From: Enchytraeus crypticus
Taxonomy: Eukaryota; Annelida; Clitellata; Enchytraeida; Enchytraeidae
Direction: 5' to 3'
Assembly: GCA_905160935.1 (NCBI GenBank)
Contig: CAJHZI010000036.1
Span: 72,001 to 136,000 of the forward strand
DNA length: 64,000 bases
Shown: positions 33,740 through 45,000 of the stretch, piece by piece
Layout of the letters: each line of letters opens with the position of its first letter
Position numbering within the stretch: the first letter of the stretch is position 1
The notes under the pieces: model-generated
Seen by the model: the letters and a program-made list of their open reading frames with translations, nothing else
What the model was told of the DNA's origin: nothing
Database searches by the model: none
Translations under genes and position numbers: made by a program

Positions 33740-36014
33740 ATGGTTAGCATCATCTCTCAATTAGTGCATCCTCATCCTCTGGGATTGCACGCTAGGTTAA
33801 TTTGGACTGAATGCTCAATTCATCGTACTTTCAGCAGTATGGTGATTACGAGTAAGGTATTCAACAGGAAATCGACTCTATATTCTGAAGACAAAGTTTC
33901 AAGAACTAACGATTCAATGTCAAACTTACTTCCGAGTAATGGACGACTGTTGAGACAGTATACTGCGTGTAATGGCTGGGTGGTTGAAAGAAAGGCTGAA
34001 GTTTCAGCAAGGTTCCGGGGCTTGCAGTTATCGCAAACCGCTAGATATGGCGTTCCGTCGGATAGAGCAGACAACGCAGCTTGCACTGATAGGGTGTCAT
34101 CAAGTGGAGCTGAAAAATCTTCTGAAACATTCTTACAGTATATTTATAGAATTAAAATAAATTTAGTAAGTTGAATTTCTATACTTAACATTTAACTATA
34201 TGTGCCGTATTTATGGAGCAGCTATTTAGTTTCATGTGCACATCAAATTATCAAGTTATTGTTGCTTACGACTATCACTTATCATGCAATTACTACTGGT
34301 TAGATATTTTTGCTGAACAATTTGATTGCCCTAAACATTTGCATGAATTAGATGTATTGTATTATATATAAATTGTAACAGGCAAGGAGTTTCAAATATT
34401 TGGGTCATGCTAAAACCGAAGATCGGAAATGTGAGTTAGTCTCACATTTCCGAAAGCAGTAGGATTGCACAAGTTAAATCCGAACAATTTTGAAAGACCC
34501 CTCATGTATGAAGTAGCTAGTAAAATTGGCGCACCAAGTAGTCATTCTCTAGTTATAGCTGTTGTAATTATGAATATTTTATTTTTTTCCTTAAATTGTT
34601 TTTTGTGGACTTACGTAGTGATTTAAGAAGTGTGTCATATTTTCGTCCACTTGCAGGAGAGAGACAAGATTCTAACAGTGCCCAATGTATTGACGCTGAT
34701 GAGGATGATAGCCTCTCCTGTACTGGGCTATCTCGTCCTGCAGGAGTCCTATCACTGGGCCTGCGGTGTCTTCATTGTAGCTGGCTTCACTGACCTCGTA
34801 TGTGATCTTGTTGCCTGTATGAATTTATGCAAGAGTTTTATTCTTATGTTATCGACTGCACATTTTATTGAGAAAATCTTAATCTAGTTAATAACATTTA
34901 TAAATAAACTTTTCTATAGTATCTTCCTCGCATTATATTACCTTGGTGATGTCGTTAATTTAAAATGATATCAGTTTGAGTTACTCAGGACTGTTATATT
35001 AGAATTAAGTAGTATGGATTTATAAGGAGTGATGGGTTCTTTATTATATAGAGAGCAATGGATATGAACTCAGCACCTATTGATCTACAGTCCAGCAACT
35101 TACCGACGTGCTAGTGGCTCAGCTCTAAATAATAACATTAAAAACATTCTCACTGTACCAAACCTTAAATCTGCCATAGGCTGACGCACCTTCAAGTTTT
35201 CTGCTCCGCCAATATGGAACTATCTGCCACAAGATCTCTGATCTTGTAATTGTATTGGTACTTTACTTGGCAAGCTAAAAACCCATCTCCTTATGCCATA
35301 TGTCTAAATTTTGACCCGTTTGCCCTGGATCTTGGACTTGCATTGTTTTGATCTCGCTTTCTTTTGTGGTCATTGTGTACTCAGTCGTCATCTTTCATGT
35401 GGTGTTTTGGCGCCCGTTTGTATAGAGTCTGCAAGAGACGTCCCTGACATTGCCTTATGGCGAGGAACCAGACGTTAAATTCTTTTTGATTGATTGATAA
35501 CGATACTACTGTTATTGTTGGTATTAGTACTGCTATCGTATGTTTGACATATATTCCAGCTGCTGTAAAATGAACCCCTTTCTTATTTTGGCATTCATAT
35601 CAACTATGGATGAGAAACAGAAGTGGGACCCGTATTGTATGTGCTTATGTTGTAGCTCGATGGTTTTATCGCCAGGAACTTCGCTAATCAGACGTCTGCA
35701 TTAGGAAGTTTTATGGACCCATTGGCTGATAAACTTCTAGTCAGCATTCTTTTCCTCTCTCTCACAGCTGTAAATCTTATACCATGTATGTCGCTGCACT
35801 TGTTCTTATGTTAAGTTTGATACTTTATATGTTGCCATTGCTTTTTATTATTACTTAAGTGGTAATATTTACGTTGCTAAATTACTGTCTGATGTAAGTC
35901 TACTTGTAATAATTTATAAATGTTAAATTGAAATTTTATTGATAAAACAGGTACTATATAGCATTTGATGACCTTGGATGTTTGGTATATTTATAATCAT
36001 TTGTTATTTCTCTC

Positions 36015-36069
<55 letters not shown>

Positions 36070-39000
36070 AATTCTGCCAAGTGGCAGGTTCTATGTATAC
36101 AGTCATACTATGAATCTGCTTTTCAAGCTCTTTATTTTTAAAATTATACTTGTAGGTATTTATAGGTATGAGTTCGAGAGAAATCTTCTTTCCTGCCCCC
36201 ATGTGGACTAAAATGTGCCAGTTTAGTTTAATATTCATTCAGTTAGAGTTTACTAGCTCCATCTAGCTCAGTTAAATCTGTCAAAAAGTTTTAGTTGACT
36301 TTTGGTACATTTTGATCGTACAGATTTTTTAAATTATATTTTTGTGTCTTTTTAATGTTGCCATCTATCTTTGTTTCTGTACAGTTGTGTATGCAGGTGT
36401 TAGTGTTATGTTTCTATTTACATTTTATTATAAGCCGATATGTCTGCATTGCTCACCTATTGCAGATATTATCAAATTTGAGGAAGATTGATTTTTCCCT
36501 TTTTTCTGAGAGTACCATGTCTGTTGTGCATACATGTATCTGTTGTGTATGTTGTATATGTATCTGTTGTGTATGTGGTATATGTATCTGTTGTGTATGT
36601 GGTATATGTATCTGTTGTGTATGTGGTATATGTATCTGTTGTGCATGTAGTATATGGTGTATATGTGGTATTTGTATCTGTTGTGCTTATTGTGTATATT
36701 GTATATGTGGTGTGTGTATATCTGTTGTGTATGTGGTATATGTATATGTTGTGTATGTGGTATATGTATCTGTTGTGTATGTGGTATATGTATCTGTTGT
36801 GTATGTGGTATATGTATCTGTTGTGTATGTCGTATCTGTTGTGTATGTGGTATATGTATCTGTTGTGTATGTTGTATATGTATCTGTTGTGTATTTGGTA
36901 TATGTATCTGTTGTGCATATGCTGCAGTACCTCTGACAGCTCTGGTTATACTCAGGGACATCTGTCTAACAACAGGAGGTTTCTATGTCAGATACATCTC
37001 TCTCAACCCTAGGCCGGTTTGTATCTTTGTATCTTACTATCCTAAGGGATTCACTTGCAGTTTCTTCTATGAAGATGTGAGAAACAGCATTATTAAAATT
37101 TGGTCCCATTGTTAACTTGTCATTTAATTGATGACGGTGTAGAAGAATTGCCTTGTGAATTATGCTTAGTATGACACTTGTATATGATCCGCAACATATA
37201 CATGCGTTTAGAATAGTACTGTAGTCTTTGACCAGAGGCTGTAGTATGTCTTCAGTACGTCTTTAGGGTGTAAATTGTTAACATATATTTGATTTAACAC
37301 GGACGTTATTGACCTCTTTTAATATTTTAGAAACATGCAGTTGTTATGTGAAATTGTCAATTGGCAAAATGCATAACGCTTGTATCAGCTAATGCTGCAT
37401 CAGCTAATGCTACATCAGCTAATGTTGTATCAACTAATGCTGCATCAACTAATGCTGCATCAACTAATGCTGCATCAGCTAATGCTGCATCAGCTAATGC
37501 TGCATCAGCTAATGCTGCATCAGCCAATGCTGCATCAACTAATGCTGCATCAGCCAATGCTGCTTCAACTTATGCTGCATCAGTTGTCATTGGGTCATTT
37601 TTAAGGGATGATTTTAATTGAGAAATAATCTCTTATGTTCTTGAACATCACGTTGTGCCTTCAGGTCCCACTCGTCCCCTGGTGACCACTTACTCTCTCT
37701 ATTTAACTCAATCAACTGGTTGACTCCTAAGAACAAAAAGCTTCAGCTGCAGGTCGTTCAGCTGAATCTCCCCTTGCCTCTAACAATTTTCACTTGTATT
37801 TGAACTTAATCCTATTAATAAATATTTTTGCAAAAGTAGACATTCGTAAATCGTTTAATGTAACGGATTTAATTATGTTTTGTAACAGACCACACTCAGG
37901 CAATTCTTTGACTTGACGAATCGTTCGGCAGAGCTACAGCCAACTACCATTAGCAAGGTTTCACTGATCATCGTTTATTTGATGTTTCATTGTTTTAACA
38001 TTGAAATAATTCCAATAATTGAAAGCACAATAATACGCATATAAATAACTAACTACTAGACAGTTAACATGTTTTTAGTCAATATTACTTGCTACCGAAT
38101 TCAGTCTAAATTTAAGCAGCTAATAAGTAATTAATATGTTCTTTTGACATGTTTTTATTAATCTCGTCACTATAGCCCGAATGTATAAAAAATTAAATTT
38201 TGTTATAATTCCGGTGGCATTTTGTTATATGTTTGTTTGACTATCTTATATTTGGAATAAAATTTTCTAATATTTAAAATAAAATTTCTTAATAATTGAG
38301 TAATATTACGAGATAATGTAGAGAATTATTTTCTTTAAGGTTCCATTTCTTAAACATCAATTACAGTTACAATATAGTGGGTATTAGTTTATATCATCAT
38401 ATGTTATTACATAAATAAAGAGATAGTGTTGTAATTGTGTAATTATTAATTATTTCTATTAGGTTCAGTTTAAATCTTCTGTTTCTGTACTTAATGCATC
38501 CTTGGTCTCCTGCTTATTTGGTAATGGTAAGTGTGACAAATTCAGTCATAGTAAAAGGAAAACGTGGTAAATATAGTAAATATAAGTGTGAACGTATGAA
38601 ATGTAATGTTTTACAGGTAAACACAGCAGTGCAGCTATCTCTGGTAGCGCTTACATTAGGAGCTCCAGTATTCAATTACATCAATCATCCCGCACTGCAA
38701 GCGCTATGGTTTGTTAGCATTGATTTAATGAGATTTTAATCAATTAAAATTAAATTACTATGCTTTAGAGATATCAGTTAATAGGTTACTTTTGGCTTTT
38801 AAATAGTAACGTATACATGCTTGTACGTGCTACAAATAGTAGCCACATGTTACTGCATATTTATGCTTCTGCTTTGCAATTGCTTATTTTACAGCATTTA
38901 GAATAAATGTGGCATATTTCTGAAAACTCTAATAATACTACTGGCTACTTTTGTGGAGAAAATAATTTATTCGCTAGTACAATTCATATAATATTTGTAT

Positions 39001-40069
39001 AATATTTTCTAATCATCTCTCGGTCGGTAGTGTATGCAAATTAAACTGATTTTCAGTCTCAAATTGACTATAGTATAATATTAGATATGGTCAGAAATGT
39101 CAGACGCCATTCTGCAGTCTGCGTTTCAGTTGCCGTTGATTACAATGCTGCCCTAATTACAGTTGATAATGCTTTTTTAGAGGCGAATTCATTATTACAA
39201 TAAATGGTACAAAGTTTCAAATATTTGGGTCATACTATAACAGGTGGTGGGAAATGTGAGACTGAAATATGCAGTATGGATTGCACAAGCAAAAGAAGCC
39301 TTTGGTAATAGGAAAGAACTTTAGAACAGAAAGTCTAATGAAAATCATAAAAGTAAAGATAATGAAAACCTTATTATGGACCACGCTATATTATGGATGT
39401 GAAACATGGACCATAAGGAAGGAAGATATCGGTAAACTAGAGGGATTGGAAATGTGGATATGAAGAAGGAAAGGCTTAGCTGGACTCAAAAGGTTACAAA
39501 TGAGGAAGTTCTGGAAAGAGTTGGTTCAAAGAGACAGTTGATAAATGCATTAAGAAATAAGACGAAGAGCTGGATAGGACACATTCTAAGGGGGAAAGTC
39601 TACTAAAAGACGTCATAGAACGAATAATGGAGGAAATGGAGACAGAGGCAGGCCGAGGTTAGGGGTGTTAGATAATTTAAGGATCCACTCATATGTGGAC
39701 ATGAAATAGAAAGTGGAAGGCAGAGAAGAGTGGAGGCGTTATATACCATGGACCTGCCAGCAGGCAGTGCAGGAAGAGAGAGAGAATGCTATTTGTAGTA
39801 GCGTAAAAAAATTTGTTTGTCCTCTTTCCAAACTTTTGCCTTAGATAATAACTTCAGTTTCTGTCATCCTCGTCTAACTCATCTCATTTGAGAGCAGACT
39901 GCCTATAGTGACTTAATGTTTTAGGGTAAACGATACCATTAAAAACTAAATATTTGATTTTGTTCCTAGGTATCTCACTGCTAGCACAACAGTGATTTCT
40001 GGCATTGGGTATATATTTGCTAAAGATACGTTCAAGCTTCTGAAACAATCTAGAAAGAAAGAAGTTTAG
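33740..40069 (+). CDS. CRLS1: Cardiolipin synthase (CRLS1), seven exons
   Basis: Makes cardiolipin from CDP-diacylglycerol and phosphatidylglycerol in the inner mitochondrial membrane. Exons: 33740-34165, 34657-34797, 35656-35785, 36928-37016, 37889-37957, 38617-38708, 39970-40069; total 1047 nt, 348 residues (human 301). Phases agree at every join. The CDP-alcohol phosphotransferase motif spans exons 2-3: [28 protein letters not shown], with all Asp, Gly, Ala and Arg positions present. Later blocks [35 protein letters not shown] and [20 protein letters not shown] follow the human order, giving several hydrophobic helices. Exon 1 is poorly conserved, with few acidic residues near its N-terminus as expected of a mitochondrial presequence; its start and its GTAAGT donor are the least certain. 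An acceptor-like TTCTGTTGCAG at 33676-33686 suggests a 5' UTR intron. Convergent with MRPL14. Confidence 0.92.
34376..34510 (+). repeat. LINE-A internal fragment with a perfect hairpin
   Basis: GGAGTTTCAAATATTTGGGT at 34385 matches LINE-A at 58094. It then contains GGAAATGTGAG-TTAGT-CTCACATTTCC, an 11-bp perfect inverted repeat where LINE-A has GGAAATGCGAGACTGAAG. In the first CRLS1 intron, just before exon 2. Confidence 0.8.
35030..35505. repeat. SINE-2 head (minus) and LINE-B subfamily 3' end (plus)
   Basis: 35030-35115 on the minus strand carries GCCACTAGCACGTCGGTAAG and GGTGCTGAGTTCATATCC, a tRNA-like head. 35130-35505 is a LINE-B relative: TCTGCTCCGCCAATATGGAA (compare APQIWNSLP), then a 3' UTR ending GACGTCCCTGACATTGCCTT, GGAACCAGACGTTAAATTC and TTGATTGATTGA. 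In the second CRLS1 intron. Confidence 0.6.
36009..36100 (-). repeat. (TC)n tail with degenerate GA-family end
   Basis: A TC run to 36066, then CAAGAATTCTGCCAAGTGGCA and GGTTCTATGTATA, a degenerate complement of the GA-family 3' end (compare 63485-63520). The body is not recognisable. Confidence 0.55.
36530..36918. repeat. 24-bp minisatellite, about 16 copies, reaching the exon 4 acceptor
   Basis: Unit TATCTGTTGTGTATGTGGTA plus TATG with small changes. The last partial unit (TATCTGTTGTGCATATGCTGCAG) is the polypyrimidine/acceptor region of CRLS1 exon 4, which begins at 36928. Long frames here in all six readings (for example repeats of ICCVCG) are array artefacts. Confidence 0.9.
37385..37585. 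repeat. 15-bp minisatellite, about 13 copies
   Basis: Unit GCTAATGCTGCATCA with A/G variation, in the CRLS1 intron between exons 4 and 5. Because the period is a multiple of three it leaves open frames ([11 protein letters not shown] and others) that have no start context and are not genes. Confidence 0.9.
39181..39784 (+). mobile_element. LINE-A 3' fragment, about 600 bp
   Basis: Begins at ATTACAATAAATGGTACAAA, runs through TGGATGTGAAACATGGACCA (YGCETWT) and WIGHILRGK-like sequence, and ends ACCATGGACCTGCCAGCAGG plus GA repeats. Several indels break the frame. The flanks AATGCTTTTTTAG and AATGCTATTTGTAG look like a target duplication that has since changed. In the last CRLS1 intron. Confidence 0.85.
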
Positions 40070-42099
40070 TGTGTCGTGTTGAATTAATATTTTCCCATTA
40101 GTTGTCTACTTCTAGTTCGAAGGCTTATGCAGATTTAATGTCAGTTATCGTTTGCATAGTTCAAGAGTATTAACGTCATATTTGACTGTTTTGTTGTATG
40201 TATGATAAACTTTAATTTTAATCAAATTGTCATTTGAATTAATTCTATATAATTATGTGCTTACATTTCAAACATTAATTAATTACTTGTGCTCTTACAC
40301 ATTCGCTTAATTTAATTATGTCATCTAAATTTAGATAAATCCATTCGTTATATCTGTTTTATCTGTTGCTGCTTCCTTGCTTACTGGTTGAAGAATAATG
40401 TCAAAATAATAACATCGAAATTTTACTATTCTAATCTAATAGTCTTTTATTTGAGGTTTAAACTTTTTAAACTGTGACAGACTTGTAAATGATACTTACC
40501 ACCTGTAATTGAGTTATGTTAATGATACTTATCATATAGGGCCTTTATCTTTCTTTAATAGGATGAGGTTTGAAGTTACAGTGTCATGTATTGTTTGCAA
40601 AGAAATTATAATTATTGATAAACGAGGTTATCTGAGGTTATCGTACAAGGATATTCCACAATAGTACATAAATTCCTCTAAATCTGCGCATTCTACATTT
40701 ATATTAATTGTGCAATTGGCAAGTACTATCAAATTATATTTTCAAGTGATATCTACTAATAAAATTAATAGTTTATTAGATCAATGACAATTAATTTATA
40801 TTCACTTGCCACCTCAATCATGATTTAAATTATACCTCTCTATAGTTATATAGCTAAATCCTCTCACCGACACTAAAGTTCTTCATTGTGGAGTAAATAT
40901 TAAATGTTAGTTTGCCTTGTTTAGGTAATTTTTAGCGATGATTTGACTACACAGTGCAGTAAACATAGCAAAAATGTATGTTTCATGATGTAGTCAAATT
41001 CTTAATGAAATTCTGGCATCTCACTATCACTATATATGCTACTAATTATATTGTGCAAATAATATATTTAAAATTTCGTGACAGTTCATTGTTTAAAGCA
41101 TTTGGTGAAAATAAAAGCATCTACGCGAAAATTAAAGTGATCAATCCACAGGTGAATTGAGGTTCAGCGCTTTTGATAATTGAGGTTCTGCATATTTCCC
41201 GGGCGAGTCTATCAGAAAATAAAGTCAAACATGCTCATGTCCTGCAATAGACTGCATTTCCTAATGTAACATATGGTATTAGCTATTAAAAGTACTAAAT
41301 ATCATAAAGGATCATCATTTCACAGTGTTGTTTGATATGTTATTAAATACTATTGTGGTGGCTAAAAAACTTTGCTATTTAATCATTCAACGTCTTGTAT
41401 TAAATTAGCATCTGTATGAAAAAATATTCTAAAATGAATAGGAATAGAATGAACTGGATCTATATTACAGTAAACCTATTCTAAATTATGGTACAATAAC
41501 AACACTAACAGTGTAGTCAATTCTACTTTATATATGACTAACAGATCTTGTCCAAGTTGCGACACATCCTAATTTCATTGCAATATTAACAATAGCACAG
41601 AAACGATGCCTGTATGCTGTAAGGATCATTTAGTATGAAAGAGTAGAATTGTCAATTGCATATAGACAAATACTGTTAACCATTCTCCATTCTAAATCTA
41701 TGATTAATTCATTATTCATAGAATTTACCGATTTGCACAGTCTATCAATGAAAATTTTATATAATGGTACAGATGAAAGAAATTTAATTATTTGCATTAA
41801 GCATTAATGATATGTTTCTTTACTTTTGTTATTTTGATTGAACCCATACCATGATACATTTTATAATTGCAGACAGTCTGATTCTATTTCAACATGCATT
41901 GTTAATGCTAATTCAATCTCTTGAAATTACTAATGCAAATTCTCAATCAATGCATCTGAGAAGATTTAAAATCTGTTATTTAATCTTAAGGTGACGTAAG
42001 AGACATCTAATCTGAAATATAGAAATGATCAGATTCACACCGTCAGAATGCGCCTAAACCTCAGACAAACTATTTCCAGCTGTCGATCACACAAAAGCC
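40070..42099. other. Intergenic between convergent CRLS1 and MRPL14, no gene recognised
   Basis: AT-rich 3' flanking sequence of both genes. It contains possible AATAAA signals (for example 40756) but no exon, RNA gene or repeat family member that I can support. Confidence 0.6.
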
Positions 42100-45000
42100 T
42101 CAGACAAACTTTGTAGCTATTGCAAGTATTTTTGAAAAGTCTCCTGGCTGTCCTCGCAAACACGAAGGTATAGGAACTCTTATTCTTGTTCCTGTCGGCG
42201 TGCCGTTATCTTCCACGAGCACAATGTTATTAGTGTCGTACCGTGGAACATTGGGCTTCTGTTTCTGCCTCAGTCCCACGACGTAAGCCCGTTTCTTCTG
42301 ACCCTGTATCGCAACGAGAACCTTGTCGCCTAGGTAACCGATACCAGTCTTGTTGTAGACGTGAATACATCGGGGAGGCTTACCAGCAAGCTCAGCAGCT
42401 CGGCCTAGGTTACTGTTGTCTACCACGCGAAATCTTGTTAGCTTCTGAATCTGTAGCTGCTCTGCGGTGGTCCTGTAGATAAAGCAATCATATGAAAATC
42501 TCATTTTCGGGAAAGATATGTACAAAACTGAACTTATCCCAAAAATGAAAATTCAGCAGAAAGCAAAAGATGCAATGAAATAAAATATTGCAGACGATAG
42601 TGCTCGACGTTGTCATGGACGACAGTAATAGTTCTAATTCTGTTATTGACAGAATTGTTATTCTGTTACTCGACCGTGGATCAGTATGTGAGGGGTTCAA
42701 ATCCTGAGCTCGCCCGTCACTGACATCGCTTTCGAGTGCGGAAACTGACGTTAACCTAAGCTTTACTTAGCTCTTTGCTTTAGCTTTTTAAATTCATCAT
42801 TTAAAGTAATTGAGATGATTTTATCACAACTTTCACTGCAATAACGAATGCCTTATAAAAGAAATATACAGCAAGTAAAACCATAGAGAAGATTAATATT
42901 ACTTTATCATTATTAATATGAACCATTTATAAATGAGTTATTGCACCGTCCTAGTAACAGAAACATTTCTTCAGTTATTACACAGACTGCATTCCATACA
43001 ATTTATAGCTTGAAATTGACCATAAAATTTGAGAACAACTGTTTCATACTTATATATCTGCTTCACTTATTAAATTAATTCTAAATAGTATATTAAGCCC
43101 ACCTCGTCGTAATCAGAATCCCCCAAGAGTAATGGTATATCAAAAGGAATGTTATAGATAATTTAAAGATCCACTCATATGCACACTAAGAGAGAGAGAA
43201 AAAGTATATTATCATGATCCTTTAGTTATCCAAATAAATTGTTAAAAAACTTTACAGAACATGACATAATTAAGCCAATGAACTGCCTTTAAACAAAATG
43301 TGAGCAACAAAAATGAAATGAAATGTTAACATTCATGAAGAAAATAAACTTATATCTAAGAATAATGTCAGCAATAAGTCATGTTAGTGACAATTATATT
43401 TGAAATTACCATTTATACTGAATATCATAATTTTTAAGAGATTGGTGTTACTATATTACTATATAAGCATAGTACACTGTGAGTCTTATAAGTGACACCC
43501 CTTTTATATTTGCAATAAAATCGTAACCAGTCGACACATTTCTATAAAATTTACAGGTTGTTGGAATCAACCAATTTTCGCTATTACTGCAAAATTTTGT
43601 TACCATATCTTTAAGAACAAAAAAGTTATTGATATATAGGAACGCTAGGGGCAATGATGAATTTACAACTATGGGCCAAGTAACTGACATTCTCTATATT
43701 GTTATAATGAAAACAGGGAAAACATCTTATGCATATCATGCTATACTTATCTTAAAAAACAGGCATTTTTGTTCAAAACGTGCCATATTATGTGCAGATT
43801 TGTAGAAAATTGCCGAAGTTATTGCCTTTTTAATAGCCCTGGGGTGTCAAAAGAACTATGCAGACTGTTGTTACGCATAAGGCCTGACTGCGCATTTAGC
43901 CTGTGCGCTAAAGCTGCAGCTGCTAGGCTAAAAATCAGATCAGCCATATGACATATCAGACTGGCTAGGCCGATGCTCCATTTACCGCCATCACTTGTTC
44001 ACCGATTTGAAACTCATTCAATACAAATCACAAATCCATCATTTCCATTCTTCAAAGATGGTTTTCAGCAAAGAAGATCGCATTTTGATTTACGAAATGC
44101 GAATAGCCAAAGGCTATGGCGCCAAGCGTATCCTGAAAGAATTTCCTCGTAAAAACTGGTCGTTGTCTGGGGTTGCCAGATTGCTTAGAACCATTACTGA
44201 AAGCGGATCATCTGCTAGAAAGGCAAGGCCCAAGACAGGAAGAACGCCTGAAATTGTCGCAGCTGTGGAGGAGATGATTATGAGTCAGGAATCACAGCCT
44301 GGAACTCATCGAAGTACAAGACAGATAGCACGTGAGATTGAAGAGAGTCAAGCAACTGTTAGCAGGATTATACGCCATGAGCTTAATCTGAAATGCTTGA
44401 AAAAGAAACAAGCTCAAGAACTTACAGAAGCAAATAAGTTGACAAGGTTGGTGCGTGCAAAGCTTCTGCTGCGAGATTATCCCCAGAGTAAAGTTGATTT
44501 CATATGGTTCACTGATGAGAAGATTTTCACAGTTGCTGCACCAAAGAATGCACAGAATGATAGGCTCTACGTGTTTGCAGGAACTCGAAAGAAACAAGTT
44601 CCTGCAGCACGCTTGTTAAAGACGCGTTCGACCTTCACGAAGTCTGTCATGGTATCAGTCGGGGTGTCGTCCCTTGGAGCAACTGATCTTATCTTCATTG
44701 ATCCAGGTGTCAAGATTAACGGCGCTTACTACCGAGACGTGCTTCTGTCACAGCATCTCTTACCAGCTATCAGGGCCATGTCAGGAGAATTCTTTATCTT
44801 TCAGCAAGACAGCGCTCCCGCTCATCGCGCATGTGAAACAGTTGCGATGTTACGACAGAATACACCTGCGTTCATACCACCGACTTTGTGGCCTCCGAAT
44901 AGCCCGGATCTTAACCCAGTGGACTATAAGATATGGGGAGTCATCCAAGAGCGTGTCTATAAGACCAGAATTCGTGATGTGAATCACCTAAAAGAACGCC

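Noticed and set aside
36355-37115. Frames of 150-190 codons rich in ICCVCG, VVYVVYV and HNRYIYHI
   Set aside because: They read the 24-bp minisatellite, whose period is a multiple of three. The real coding part here is CRLS1 exon 4 only.
42473-42525. An unspliced MRPL14 start at 42525
   Set aside because: It crosses a good acceptor (CTACAG) and gives a non-conserved N-terminus, whereas exon 1 at 45848-45915 joins in phase and supplies a mitochondrial presequence.
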